Positions 40,621-49,938 of a stretch of DNA of 64,000 nucleotides are shown here, one piece after another (the stretch's first letter is position 1; each line of letters starts with the position of its first letter). A model generated the notes under the pieces. The model saw nothing but the letters and a program-made list of their open reading frames with translations. It ran no database searches and was not told the DNA's origin. The position numbers and the translations under genes are program-made. Where the stretch lies: positions 62,001 to 126,000 of the forward strand of contig CAVSZI010000003.1 of assembly GCA_963732345.1 (NCBI GenBank), written 5' to 3'. Origin of the DNA: Bog-532 sp963732345. GTDB taxonomy: Bacteria; Actinomycetota; Actinomycetes; Streptosporangiales; Streptosporangiaceae.

Positions 40621-42462
40621 ATGGGTGCCATGAATTCGCCGGAACTGATGCGCGCCGCAGAGGCCAGGGGAGTGGCGACGTCCTACTATTCGTCGCCGGG
40701 CCACGAGGTCACCGTGTCGGCCGAAACGATCGAGGCGATCCTCGCCGCTCTCGGTGATCCCCCGGCGGCGCCCTGGCCGGCGGCCGGCCCGGGCCTGGCC
40801 GACCTGGCCGCGCCGGTCCCGGAGGGCCGGTCCTGGGGCCTGGCCATGCAGCTCTACGCGGTCCGTTCCCGTGCGTCCTGGGGGCACGGTGACTTCCGCG
40901 ACCTGGCTGACCTGGCGTCCTGGAGCGCACGTGAGCTGGGCGCCGGGTTCATCCTGATCAACCCGCTGCACGCCGCCGAGCCGGTGCCCCCGGTGAGCAC
41001 ATCCCCGTACCTGCCGATGAGCAGGCGGTTCATCAGCCCGCTCTATCTGAGGATCGAGGACATTCCGGAGTATTCCGCCCTCGACGACCGGGAGCGCGGT
41101 CATGTCGCTGCGCTCGCCAGACCGCTGAGGGCCGCGAGCGAAACCGGATCCCTGCTGGACCGGGACGCGGTCTGGGCTGCGAAGCGGGCCGCGCTGAAGA
41201 TCCTGCACCAGGCACCGATGAGCCCCCAGCGAGCCACCGAGTACGACGCCTACCGTGAGCGTGAGGGCCGGGCGCTGACGGAATGGGCCACGTGGTGCGT
41301 GCTGGCCGAGATTTACGGCGCGGACTGGCGGGCGTGGCCCGCCGCGCTGGCCCGGCCCGCCTCGGATGCGGTCGCCATGGAACGCGGCCGGCTGGCCCGG
41401 GAGGCTGACTTTCACGCCTGGCTGCAATGGCTCGCCGACGGTCAGCTGGCCGCGGCGCAGCATGCCGCGCGAGAAGCCGGCATGCGTATCGGGCTCATCC
41501 AGGATCTGGCGGTCGGTGCGCACCCAGGCGGTGCGGACGCCTGGTCCGATCAGGATCTGTTCGTCCCGGGTGTGACCGTCGGCGCGCCGCCCGACGAGTT
41601 CAACCAGCATGGCCAGGACTGGGGGTCGCAGCCGTGGCATCCCGAGCGGCTGGCCCAACAGCGGTACCAGCCGCTCGCCGACCTGCTCATGGCCGCGGTG
41701 CGCCACGGCGGGGCACTCCGGATAGATCATGTGATGGGCCTGTGCCGGCTGTGGTGGGTGCCCCCGGGCATGACCCCGGACCGGGGTACCTACGTCCGTT
41801 ACGACCACGTGGGGACGGTGGGAGTCCTGGTGCGCGCGGCGACTGCGGCCCGCGTGCTGGCGATCGGCGAGGACCTCGGCACCGTCGACCCGTGGATCCG
41901 GGATTACCTGGCCGCCCATGGCGTTCTCGGCACGTCCATGCTCTGGTTCGAGCGCCGCGGCGACGGGACGCCGCTGCCGCCGGGGGACTGGCGTCGCAAC
42001 AGCCTGGCGACCATCGGCACGCACGATATGCCGCCGGCCGCTGCCTTCCTGACCGGCGAGCATGTTGGGCTCCGGGCCGATCTGGGGGTGCTGGCCCGTT
42101 CGGTGGAAGACGAGCGGGCCGACGCCGAAGCGGCACGGTTGGCGTGGCGGGCCGCCCTGGCGGAGGAGGGGCTGCTCCCGCTGGACGGAGATCCCTCTCT
42201 CACCGATCAGGTGGTCGCCCTGTACGCCTATCTGGCCCGGACGCCGTCCGTTCTGATCGGGGTATCGCTGCCCGACGCGGTGGGTCAGCGGCAACCGCAG
42301 AACGTCCCCGGGACGATGGACGAATACCCGAACTGGCGGATCCCGCTATCCGACGAAGACGGCAAGCCGGTGTTCCTCGAAGACCTTGTCACCCATCCGG
42401 GACTCCGGGCGATCGCGGACGCGGTCGGGGACCGTCCGCCCACGGACGGAACCCAGATGTGA
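40621..42462 (+). CDS. malQ: 4-alpha-glucanotransferase (amylomaltase, GH77)
   Basis: The 613-residue protein starts at the ATG at 40621 (in-frame ATGs at 40594 and 40630 are alternatives). It shows the GH77 fold: SWGLAMQLYAVRSRASWGHG DF, then INPLHAAEP and SPYLPMSRRF. The catalytic nucleophile is Asp369 in LRIDHVMGL, the acid/base is Glu417 in GEDLGTV, and Asp469 is in GTHDMP. It transfers alpha-1,4-glucan segments between maltodextrins in the cytosol in glycogen or maltose use. At about 610 residues it is in the range of actinobacterial MalQ. It is monocistronic and convergent with a small gene. Confidence 0.92.
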   Translation: MGAMNSPELMRAAEARGVATSYYSSPGHEVTVSAETIEAILAALGDPPAAPWPAAGPGLADLAAPVPEGRSWGLAMQLYAVRSRASWGHGDFRDLADLASWSARELGAGFILINPLHAAEPVPPVSTSPYLPMSRRFISPLYLRIEDIPEYSALDDRERGHVAALARPLRAASETGSLLDRDAVWAAKRAALKILHQAPMSPQRATEYDAYREREGRALTEWATWCVLAEIYGADWRAWPAALARPASDAVAMERGRLAREADFHAWLQWLADGQLAAAQHAAREAGMRIGLIQDLAVGAHPGGADAWSDQDLFVPGVTVGAPPDEFNQHGQDWGSQPWHPERLAQQRYQPLADLLMAAVRHGGALRIDHVMGLCRLWWVPPGMTPDRGTYVRYDHVGTVGVLVRAATAARVLAIGEDLGTVDPWIRDYLAAHGVLGTSMLWFERRGDGTPLPPGDWRRNSLATIGTHDMPPAAAFLTGEHVGLRADLGVLARSVEDERADAEAARLAWRAALAEEGLLPLDGDPSLTDQVVALYAYLARTPSVLIGVSLPDAVGQRQPQNVPGTMDEYPNWRIPLSDEDGKPVFLEDLVTHPGLRAIADAVGDRPPTDGTQM

Positions 42463-42475
42463 CCGGCTGGCTCCG

Positions 42476-42643
42476 TCAGGCCACGGGCGTCCACCGTGGA
42501 TCCCGGCCGGATGCGGCCAGCACGGGGTCCAGGGCCGAGACCGGTTCGGCCAGCGGCACCGGCGCGGCGAACCCGCCGTACTGCCGGAACAGCTCCGCGT
42601 TGGCGTCCACGGCCGCCGCCATCTCTTGGTGCAGATTCACCAT
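42476..42643 (-). CDS. Small hypothetical protein
   Basis: The ATG at 42643 has AGGAGGAG four bases upstream, the best ribosome binding site in this neighbourhood. The 55-residue product reads MVNLHQEMAAAVDANAELFR, then QYGGFAAPVPLAEPVSALDP, ending DPRWTPVA. It has no Cys, membrane helix or known motif. The strong start signal argues for a real gene. It is convergent with malQ. Confidence 0.6.
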   Translation of the reverse strand: MVNLHQEMAAAVDANAELFRQYGGFAAPVPLAEPVSALDPVLAASGRDPRWTPVA

Positions 42644-42991
42644 TTCTCCTCCTGTCGGTGCCTGCCTTCTCGCCGGGCACCTTCTCGCCGGGCACCCGGC
42701 GAAGCTACGGCGGCCGGAGCGGCCCGTCTTGAACAAATGCGACAACTATGCTGGTCGGATGGCAGGTGGCGCGGCCGGTCCGGCGAAAGCGACGGCGGAT
42801 ACCGCGCTGGGCCGGGGCGTGCTGCACCAGAAGGCGGCGGCATCCGAGTTCAGCCTCGCCCGCCGTGAGCCGTCGGCCGCGATGGCCGTTTGTCGACTCA
42901 TCCCACAACAACACTGCAAATCCCCAGAGTAAAGCCATAGCATGATCGCGGCCACGGCGGGCACCGCCAGATCTGCGGGCAGAGAGGGCGA

Positions 42992-43222
42992 ATGGCCGTG
43001 ACCGATGGGGACCATGGTGACGCCGCCCAGCGGTACCGGCAGATGGTCGAAAACCTCCGGCGGCGGCACCCCGACTGGATGATCATGTACGGCGCGTACA
43101 GCCAGATGTTCTGGGCTTTCCCGCTGTTCACCGTGCTTCCCGGGCACTATGTCGGGGCCGCGGATCCAGCGGAGCTGGATCGCGAGATGAGAGCGGCCGA
43201 GGTGAGCCTGGGCTGGCCGTGA
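42992..43222 (+). CDS. Small hypothetical protein
   Basis: The ATG at 42992 is preceded by GAGAGGG. The 76-residue protein has a basic N-terminal half (MVENLRRRHPDWMIMYGAYS), a central hydrophobic/aromatic stretch QMFWAFPLFTVLPGHYVGAA and a C-terminal helix LDREMRAAEVSLGW. The pattern is protein-like and resembles small actinobacterial conserved hypothetical proteins; I cannot name it. It ends 27 nt from the convergent FAD oxidoreductase pseudogene. Confidence 0.65.
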   Translation: MAVTDGDHGDAAQRYRQMVENLRRRHPDWMIMYGAYSQMFWAFPLFTVLPGHYVGAADPAELDREMRAAEVSLGWP

Positions 43223-43249
43223 GCCGGGCCGGGTAAGGGGGCGCCGCCG

Positions 43250-44726
43250 TCAGGGGATACCCGAGATCCGGTCTCCGATCCGCGCCAGCGGGGACGTCCG
43301 CGCGGAGCCGCCTCCCTCGGCGTGGTCAGCCGCCCGGTACAGCGCGTAGAGGCTGTGGACGCCGGCCCAGCGCAGCGGTTCCGGTTCCCAGCGGTGGGTG
43401 CGGTGGCCCACCCAGGGCAGCGCGGTCCGGTCGGTGGTACGTCCTGCGACCAGGTCGGCCAGCGTGTGGCCGGCCAGGTTGGAGGCCGCGACCCCGTGGC
43501 CGGTGTACCCCCCGGCCCAGCCCAGCCCGGATGCCGGATTCCGCCGTGACCGTCGCGCACCAGTCGCGGGGCACGCCGAGCACGCCGCACCAGGCGTGAT
43601 CGATGCGGGCCCGGGCGGCGGCGGGGAACAGCGCCCGCAGGGCCCGCCCCAGGGTGCCGATGGCCGCGGGCTGGGTCACGCCCCGGTGGTCGACGCCGGA
43701 CGCGAACCGGTAGGGGACGCCGCGCCCGCCGATCGCGATCCGGCCGTCGGCGGTCCGCTGGGCGTACATGTACACGTGCGCGCTGTCGCCGATGGTCTCA
43801 TACCCGGCCCAGCCGATCTCCCGCCACGCGTCGTCATCCAGTGGCTCGGTCACGATCATGGAGCTGTTCATCGGCAGCAGTGTGCGGCGCTGGCCGGGCA
43901 GGCGGGCGGTAAAGCCCTCCGTAGCCCGCAGCACAAACCGCGCCGTGACGTCGCCGAATACCGTGCACGCCCGGGCCAGGGCCGGACGTGCACGGGCCGT
44001 CCCAGCCGATGCCCCTCCCGCGGCGGGGCGCGGGACGATCCGGGTCACCGGGGTCGCCTCGTAGATCTCGACGCCGCCCCGCTCGACCGCCTGGGCGAGG
44101 CCCGTGACCAGCTTGGCGGGCTGGATGCGCGCACAGTGCGGGGAGTAGAGCGCGCCGAGGCCGCCGCCGATGCGGACGCGTCCGGCTAGCCCGGCCGGCC
44201 CGAGGTAGCGGACGTCTTCCTCACCCAGGCCCCATTCCCGGTCGGCCGCCAGCTCGGCGCGCAGCCGCTCCTGCTGGGCGGGCGTGGTCGCTACCGCCAG
44301 TTCGCCGCCCTTGACCAGATCGGCGTCGATGCCCTCCGCGTCGCAGACCCGCGCAACCTCGTCCACCGTCTCGCGGAGCTGGCGCTGCAGGTCGAGCACG
44401 GCGTCCCGGCCGCCCGGGCCGCGCGCGTAACGTTCGCGCGAGCCGGGCAGCGCGCTCGTCAGCCAGCCGCCATTCCGGCCGGACGCGCCGAAACCGGCGA
44501 ATGCCGCCTCCAGGACGACGATCCGCAGTGATGGCTCCGCCTGCTTCAGGTAGTAGGCGGTCCACAGCCCGGTAAACCCGGCGCCGACGATGCACACGTC
44601 GGCGCTGGCCGGTCCCGGCAGAGACGGCCGTCGCGGCGGGAAGCCACCCCCGGCCCGCCACCAGTAGGACACATCGCCGTTGCGTTCCGCCGTCAGATCT
44701 TTCGTGGCACCGTCACCTACGTCCAT
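43250..44726 (-). pseudogene. FAD-dependent oxidoreductase (DAO family), frameshifted near the 3' end
   Basis: From the ATG at 44726: VCIVGAGFTGLWTAYYLKQA, the FAD dinucleotide-binding motif, then FAGFGASGRNGGWLTSALPG and a long DAO domain. At about 43535 the frame shifts: TVTAESGI runs into nonsense, while the expected SGLGWAGGYTGHGVAASNLA and GHTLADLVAGR continue in another frame to a TGA at 43250. The shift coincides with TCCGGCATCCGG, a 7-nt duplication. The family oxidises amines or amino acids (for example gamma-glutamylputrescine) with O2. Restoring the frame would give a full-length enzyme of about 490 residues, so the break is recent or a sequence error. Confidence 0.78.
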
Positions 44727-44899
44727 GGCCAGTACAACTTAGCCCACGCCCAGCTCGGACTGCACCGGTGCCGGCGGCAGCTCGGACAGGAGCGGGTCAT
44801 TCACGGGCACAACGGGGAAAGGTGCGCTTCCGGGGCGACTTCGGGGTCTTTGGCCGGACCGGCTAGGCCGAGGGGCCCCGGGATTAGTAGCGTCGACGT

Positions 44900-45826
44900 A
44901 TGCGACTTGGGGTGCTCGACGTGGGTTCCAATACGGTTCACCTACTTGTCGTCGATGCACATCCGGGCGCGCGCCCTCTTCCGGCGTTCTCGCACAGGGC
45001 CGACCTTCACCTCGCCGACCGTCTCGAAGACGGCGGCCGGCTCTCCGCCAAGGGCGAAGACCTGCTGGGCGCTTTCGTGGCCGAGGCCATCCGGATCGCG
45101 GAGGACAAGGGCGTCGAGGACTTCATCGGATTCGCGACCTCCGCGGTGCGAGACGCAGTCAACGGGGACGCCGTGCTCAACCGCATCACCAAGCAGACGG
45201 GCGTGCGGATCACGGCGCTGGCCGGGGAGGACGAGGCCCGCCTGACGTTCCTCGCCGCGCGCCGCTGGTTCGGCTGGTCGTCGGGGCGGTTGCTGGTCCT
45301 GGACATCGGCGGCGGATCACTGGAGGTCGCGTCCGGTGTCGATGAGGATCCCGATGTCGCGGTGTCCCTGCCGCTCGGTGCGGGGCGGCTGACCCGCGAC
45401 TGGCTCCGGGCGGACCCGCCGACCGCCGCGCAGACGCGGGACCTGCGTAAGCACGTGCGTGCCGAAATAGCCCGGACGGTCGGCGGCATCATGCGCTACG
45501 GCCGGCCTGATCGTGCCGTCGCCACGTCGAAGACGTTCCGGCAGCTGGCCAGGATCGCGGGCGCCGCGCCGTCCAGTGAGGGGTTTTACGTGCGGCGGGT
45601 CCTGAGCAGCACGGACGCGGCCGCGTGGGCGGCCCGGCTGCCCACGATGACGCTGGCGGAACGGACCAAGCTGCAGGGTGTATCGGCGAACCGGGCCCCG
45701 CAGCTGTCGGCCGGGGCCATCGTGGCCGACGCCGTGGTGGACCTGTTCGGCGTCCCCGAACTGGTGATCTGCCCATGGGCGCTGCGGGAGGGCGTGATTC
45801 TCCGCCGCCTCGACACGCTCACGTAA
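44900..45826 (+). CDS. ppx: Exopolyphosphatase/guanosine pentaphosphatase family protein
   Basis: The 308-residue protein starts MRLGVLDVGSNTVHLLVVDA (phosphate-1 loop of the ASKHA fold). It continues with GFATSAVRDAVN, then LLVLDIGGGSLEVASG (phosphate-2 loop) and the C-terminal NRAPQLSAGAIVADAVVDLF. It covers the catalytic N-terminal two domains only, the short form common in actinobacteria (Ppx1-like). The reaction is stepwise hydrolysis of polyphosphate and possibly pppGpp. It has no ribosome binding site of note; the mRNA may be nearly leaderless. It ends at a shared terminator with the convergent DivIVA-like gene. Confidence 0.9.
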   Translation: MRLGVLDVGSNTVHLLVVDAHPGARPLPAFSHRADLHLADRLEDGGRLSAKGEDLLGAFVAEAIRIAEDKGVEDFIGFATSAVRDAVNGDAVLNRITKQTGVRITALAGEDEARLTFLAARRWFGWSSGRLLVLDIGGGSLEVASGVDEDPDVAVSLPLGAGRLTRDWLRADPPTAAQTRDLRKHVRAEIARTVGGIMRYGRPDRAVATSKTFRQLARIAGAAPSSEGFYVRRVLSSTDAAAWAARLPTMTLAERTKLQGVSANRAPQLSAGAIVADAVVDLFGVPELVICPWALREGVILRRLDTLT

Positions 45827-45843
45827 CGGGCCCGGTCATGCGA

Positions 45844-45880
45844 CCGGGGCCTGGCCGGGTATTCCCTGGCCAGGCCCCGG
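45844..45880. terminator. Bidirectional 13-bp terminator between convergent genes
   Basis: CCGGGGCCTGGCC (45844-45856) pairs perfectly with GGCCAGGCCCCGG (45868-45880) over an 11-nt loop. It lies 18 nt after ppx and 12 nt before the end of the DivIVA-like gene. Confidence 0.88.
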
Positions 45881-45891
45881 CCGAGTGCGTT

Positions 45892-47280
45892 CTAATGCTG
45901 CCGCTGCTCCCGGATGATGCGGACGCCTTCCGTCACCTCGTCCGAGTCGATGCTCCCGGTCAGGCTGCCGTCCGCCTGGGTCGCGCCGTGGCTCCCCGCG
46001 CCGCCTGGCCGCCGGTTCCCGGCGAGATCCTCGGGGGCTGTCCGCCGACCGCCCGGTCCCTCGGTCTCGGGAAGCGGACCCGGGCCCGCCGCCGGGGCTG
46101 CGTCAGACGGCCGGTCGCCGGCTGACGCGCCCGGGCCACCCGGCGGAGCGGGCGGCCGCACGGCCCGCGGGGCCACGTGGGCGCCGCCCCGGGGCGCCTC
46201 GTGCGCGCCCCGGCCGGAGGGAAGCGGGTCCGGCTTGCCGGGCACCGGCTGGCCTGGCGGGTTCGCGGCGCCGGAGTGGGCCGCCGCGGAGGGCATCTCG
46301 GGTGCGGGGCGCCCCGGCCCGGCGGGAGGGTTCGCCCCGCGGGATCCGTTGGCTGGCCGCGGGCCGCCCCGGGGCGCCGCCATCGGATTCCCGGGGACGC
46401 CGCGCTGATTTCCGGTCCCATCGCCCACCGGGGCCCCGGGGCCGGTGTTCCTGGCCGGCCCGCCGGGGGCGCCGGGCCCGCCGTTCGGACCGGGCGAGTC
46501 GGCCGCCGAACCTTCGGCGGCCTTCTGCGCGATGGCCTTCGCGACGTTCTGAGCCACCTCGTCCTCGAGCGAAAGATGCGCTGTCTCCGCCGCGACCAGG
46601 CCCGATACGCCGTCCAGGATCTCGGTGAGCCGCCGGATCGTCTCCGCGTGCCGCGTGCTCAGCAGGTTGAGCCTGCGCTCTGCGCCGTCGTGAATGGCCG
46701 TGGCCCGCGCCGTGGCCTCGTCGAGGCTCTGCCTGGCCTGGGACTTGGCGTTGGAGAGCACGGTGTCGGCCTTCTTGCGCGCTTCCGCCGTAGCGTGATC
46801 GGCTTCGGCGCGGGCCGCGTTCCTCGTCTTCTCCGCATCCGAACGTGCCGTGGACATGGCCCGCTCGGCCTGTTCCTGTGCGGCGGTGAGCATGTGCTCG
46901 GCCTGATCCCGGGCTTCCTTCTTTGTCCGGTCGGCTTCCCGCTGCGCGTCCTGCAACTGCTTCCTGATGTCGTCGTCGGCACGGGTCTTCTGCGCCCTGG
47001 CCTCGTCGTCGGCAAGCTTCAGGATCTGGGAGATCCGCTCGCTGACCTCCTCGTGGGCCGGCCTGTTGCCCAGGGCCTGCTGGCGGAGTGCCTTGACCTC
47101 CTGACGGAGCTGCTCGCCATCGTCAAGAGAACGGCCCAGCCGTTCCTCTAGCTCGCGGGCCTGGCTACGGCAGCGGGCGACGAACTCGTCGACCTGCCTG
47201 CGGCTGTAACCGCGTAGTTGCACCTCGAAAGCGTCTTCTTGGGTGGCGAGATTGGGAAGGAGATCGCTATTTTCGTTCAT
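45892..47280 (-). CDS. DivIVA-domain coiled-coil protein
   Basis: The 462-residue protein begins FEVQLRGYSRRQVDEFVARC, which matches the membrane-binding DivIVA N-terminus (F...LRGY...QVD.F). Residues about 40-250 form a long coiled coil rich in Ala, Glu, Lys and Arg (EAARDQAEHMLTAAQ-type heptads). The last about 200 residues are Pro/Gly-rich and disordered, ending with a short conserved-looking acidic tail. DivIVA-type proteins mark curved membrane at poles and septa and organise polar growth. This one resembles the extended actinobacterial cytoskeletal members. It is monocistronic. Confidence 0.85.
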   Translation of the reverse strand: MNENSDLLPNLATQEDAFEVQLRGYSRRQVDEFVARCRSQARELEERLGRSLDDGEQLRQEVKALRQQALGNRPAHEEVSERISQILKLADDEARAQKTRADDDIRKQLQDAQREADRTKKEARDQAEHMLTAAQEQAERAMSTARSDAEKTRNAARAEADHATAEARKKADTVLSNAKSQARQSLDEATARATAIHDGAERRLNLLSTRHAETIRRLTEILDGVSGLVAAETAHLSLEDEVAQNVAKAIAQKAAEGSAADSPGPNGGPGAPGGPARNTGPGAPVGDGTGNQRGVPGNPMAAPRGGPRPANGSRGANPPAGPGRPAPEMPSAAAHSGAANPPGQPVPGKPDPLPSGRGAHEAPRGGAHVAPRAVRPPAPPGGPGASAGDRPSDAAPAAGPGPLPETEGPGGRRTAPEDLAGNRRPGGAGSHGATQADGSLTGSIDSDEVTEGVRIIREQRQH

Positions 47281-47861
47281 GGCTTCACGAAGACCTTATA
47301 TCCGGGGAGCGTGCTGGAAAGTAAACCTGTGGGGCACGTTATCGCGGGCCAGCTGATCGGGCGCGGGACAGCTACGGGACCTTGCAGGGTGCGCTGGGAT
47401 CGATATGGGCATGACTCTTGTCCCGAAGACCCTCTGGCGCAACCGAAACGTCTAAGTGCCCCGCTATGCGCCTGCTTGAGGGTCGTCAATGCCGTCTCCG
47501 ATATACGATGCGCATCGGTCCGGCGGCGAAAAGTAGCGAGTTCCGTGCCTGGTCCATCATGACCGGTCGCTCCCCGTGGCGATGCCGGGAGAAGTGCATG
47601 ACACAACGGGGCACGTCGTGGCCGGCGCGTGCGCACCGTCACCCGCGCCTGCACAAGGTCACGGAAGTCCCCTATGTACGTTCTCGACCGGATCAGTGGT
47701 CGCAATATCCGCCGCTTCGCGCAATTGTCACCCTTGATCTGAGTTGAACCGCGCGGGAGGGTAGTCCCAGAATGGCCCTGATGGGTCATGCGCGGGCGAC
47801 GCGGCACGGCGTAACCTGGGGGCGTAAGCGTAGGGTGTCGGCGGCGACGGAGGTGAACGCG
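47281..47861. other. Intergenic region between divergent DivIVA-like gene and small gene
   Basis: About 580 nt, with the promoters of both divergent genes. No ORF, repeat or terminator is evident. Confidence 0.45.
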
Positions 47862-48035
47862 GTGCCAGAGCACGTCGATCTTCGTCTTCACGACCGGGTA
47901 GCTCTCGACGAGATCGAACTGTACGCCGAGGTTCTCGGTGCGGTGGCCGCCAGCGACGGACCGCTGACCAGTGAGGAACTGGACGCGGTGCTCGGCGTGC
48001 GTCCGGCGGTCAAGGTGCTCGGCCGGATCGCCTGA
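47862..48035 (+). CDS. Small conserved actinobacterial protein
   Basis: GTG at 47862 was chosen because GGAGGT lies eight bases upstream. The 57-residue product reads VPEHVDLRLHDRVALDEIEL, YAEVLGAVAASDGPLTSEEL, DAVLGVRP. The pattern (charged N-terminus, helix with ELYAEVLxAVAAS, then LT.EELD.VLG) is similar to small proteins I associate with Streptomyces-type genomes near stress or sulfur genes. Function is unknown. Confidence 0.65.
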   Translation: MPEHVDLRLHDRVALDEIELYAEVLGAVAASDGPLTSEELDAVLGVRPAVKVLGRIA

Positions 48036-48100
48036 CCGGGGGAGCCTGTCCCGTCGGCCAGCGGTCGCCGGTCCCTGACGTGATGTCAGCCGCACCTGTG

Positions 48101-49108
48101 TCAGGCAGTCCCGTACATGACGTCCGTGGCCGTCCGGGTGAAGCCCAGCGCCTCGTACATCCGGACCGCGGCGCGGTTGGACTCGTCGGCGTAGAGCATG
48201 ACCTCAGTCAATCCCCTCGCGTCCCGTAGGTAGCGCAGCCCGGTCAGTGTCAGGGCGCGGCCGAGGCCGCCACCGTGCGCCGCGGGGTCGACGCCCACCA
48301 CATACACCTCGCCCGTCGCTGCGTCGTGCACCTTGGTCCAGTGGAAGCCGACGAGCCGCCCGCCGCGCTCAGCCAGGAAGAACCCCGCCGGATCGAACCA
48401 GGCTTCCTGCTCACGCACGTCCAGATCGGCGCGGGTCCACGCGCCCTGCTCGGGATGGTGAGCAAACGCCACGGCGTTGAGCCGCAGCCACCCGTCCTCA
48501 TCGCGCCCCGGAACGAACGTCCGCAGCCGGGTATCCGCGGGCACCGACGGTTCCGGCAGCGCATCCCGCAGCGACCGCCGCATCTGCCACAGGGCGCGGA
48601 CGCGGTGCAGCCCGGCGGCCTGCGCCAGGGGCGCCGCAGCCGGGAGGTCGCCGTGCGCCCAGACGCGCAAGGGGTGCTCTCCGGCGCGGGTGGTCATCGC
48701 GGCGAGCAGGGCCCGGCCGGCTCCGCGCCGCCGATGAGCCGGGTCGACCGCCAGTTCGCCGTCGGCCACGCCGGACTCGGCTACTTCCAGATGGGCGTAG
48801 CCGGTGACGTGCCCGGCCAGCCCCGACGTCAGGTCGAGGCCGTCCCCGCCGCCGTAACGCAGGTGCAGCATCACGTGCTCCGACAGCGGCGCTACCCCGT
48901 CGCCGGCCGTGGCCGCGGCGGCCAGCTGGAGCACCTCGTCCCGCTGGGCGGGGCTCAGCGCGCCAGCGGAGACCGCCGGGAGAGCCTGATCAGTGTCCGG
49001 CGGAGGCGCCGAGCCCCGATTCGCTGGCGCGGGCCGCTGGGCGGGCGGCGTCGAGGCCGGCCGCGTCACCGAGCCGGGATTCGTCCTCGGGTCCGGTGTC
49101 GTGTTCAT
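48101..49108 (-). CDS. mshD: Mycothiol synthase
   Basis: The 335-residue protein has two GNAT domains. The degenerate N-terminal one has LAVDPAHRRRGAGRALLAAM. The active C-terminal one has YVVGVDPAAHGGGLGRALTL and MLYADESNRAAVRMYEALGF. This tandem-GNAT plan with R..F..G.DE..WL.LN..AF..HPEQG is typical of MshD, which acetylates Cys-GlcN-Ins to mycothiol, the main thiol of actinobacteria. The ATG at 49108 gives an about 40-residue Pro-rich N-terminal tail and overlaps the 3' end of glnR by 119 nt in another frame; no later start with a ribosome binding site is visible. Confidence 0.9.
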   Translation of the reverse strand: MNTTPDPRTNPGSVTRPASTPPAQRPAPANRGSAPPPDTDQALPAVSAGALSPAQRDEVLQLAAAATAGDGVAPLSEHVMLHLRYGGGDGLDLTSGLAGHVTGYAHLEVAESGVADGELAVDPAHRRRGAGRALLAAMTTRAGEHPLRVWAHGDLPAAAPLAQAAGLHRVRALWQMRRSLRDALPEPSVPADTRLRTFVPGRDEDGWLRLNAVAFAHHPEQGAWTRADLDVREQEAWFDPAGFFLAERGGRLVGFHWTKVHDAATGEVYVVGVDPAAHGGGLGRALTLTGLRYLRDARGLTEVMLYADESNRAAVRMYEALGFTRTATDVMYGTA

Positions 49109-49826
49109 CGTCTCCCGCAAGCGGCTGACTGTCCCGCTGGTCGTCGCTGGCGCCCTTGAACGGCACGAAGCGGTAGCCGACATTCCGGACGGTGCCGATC
49201 AGCGCCTCATGCTCGGTCCCGAGTTTGGCGCGCAGGCGGCGGACGTGCACGTCAACCGTCCGGGTGCCGCCGAAGTAGTCGTACCCCCAGACCTCCTGGA
49301 GCAGATGCGCCCGGGTGAAGACGCGGCCCGGATGCTGGGCGAGGAACTTCAGCAGCTCGAACTCCTTGAACGTCAGGTCCAGCGCCCGCCCGCGCAACCG
49401 CGCGGAGTAGGTGGCCTCATCAATGGTGAGGTCGCCCGACCTGATCTCGTCGGGCGCCTCCGCGGCCGCGTTCCGGGCCCGGCGGCCCAGCGCCAGCCGC
49501 AGCCGCGTCTCCACCTCGGCCGGTCCAGCCGTGTTCAAGATCACATCGTCGGCGCCCCAGTCGGCGCTCACCGCCGCGAGGCCCCCCTCGGTCACGATGA
49601 TCAGCAGGGGGCAGTCCAGGCCGGTGGTGAGCAGCAGCTTGCAGATGCTCTTACCATGGGCCAGGTCACGCCGTGCGTCGACCAGGACCACTTCTCCTGG
49701 CGGAGCATCGATCAGCGCTGAGGCCTCCGGCGGCATGACGCGCACCGAATGCAGCAGCAAACCGAGGGCGGGTAGCACTTCCGTGGACGGTTCCAGCGTC
49801 CCGGTCAGCAGGAGCAGATCGCTCAA
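48990..49826 (-). CDS. glnR: GlnR-type OmpR-family nitrogen regulator
   Basis: TTG start at 49826 with GGGGAGGTGG upstream. The 278-residue protein has an atypical receiver domain (LLLLTGTLEPSTEVLPALGL, VVLVDARRDLA, VTEGGLAAVSADWGADDVIL) lacking the full acidic pocket, as in GlnR. The winged helix is TFKEFELLKFLAQHPGRVFT, LLQEVWGYDYFGGTRTVDVH, RTVDVHVRRLRAKLG and NVGYRFVPF. GlnR controls nitrogen assimilation genes without a paired kinase. A C-terminal about 50-residue acidic extension is longer than usual and is encoded by the stretch that overlaps mshD. The two genes form an operon. Confidence 0.88.
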   Translation of the reverse strand: MSDLLLLTGTLEPSTEVLPALGLLLHSVRVMPPEASALIDAPPGEVVLVDARRDLAHGKSICKLLLTTGLDCPLLIIVTEGGLAAVSADWGADDVILNTAGPAEVETRLRLALGRRARNAAAEAPDEIRSGDLTIDEATYSARLRGRALDLTFKEFELLKFLAQHPGRVFTRAHLLQEVWGYDYFGGTRTVDVHVRRLRAKLGTEHEALIGTVRNVGYRFVPFKGASDDQRDSQPLAGDDEHDTGPEDESRLGDAAGLDAARPAARASESGLGASAGH

Positions 49827-49938
49827 GCGGTTCCACCTCCCCTTCGCGGCGCCAAGCGCACCGGCACTAACCTGTTAAAGCACAGAGGGACCCTGGGGCA
49901 GCGCCGCCCGGATCCCATTGTGGGTGAGGATAGCCGAT

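Noticed and set aside
40558..42294. 578-codon minus-strand frame opposite malQ
   Set aside because: Shadow of malQ, whose catalytic residues are all in the plus-strand frame.
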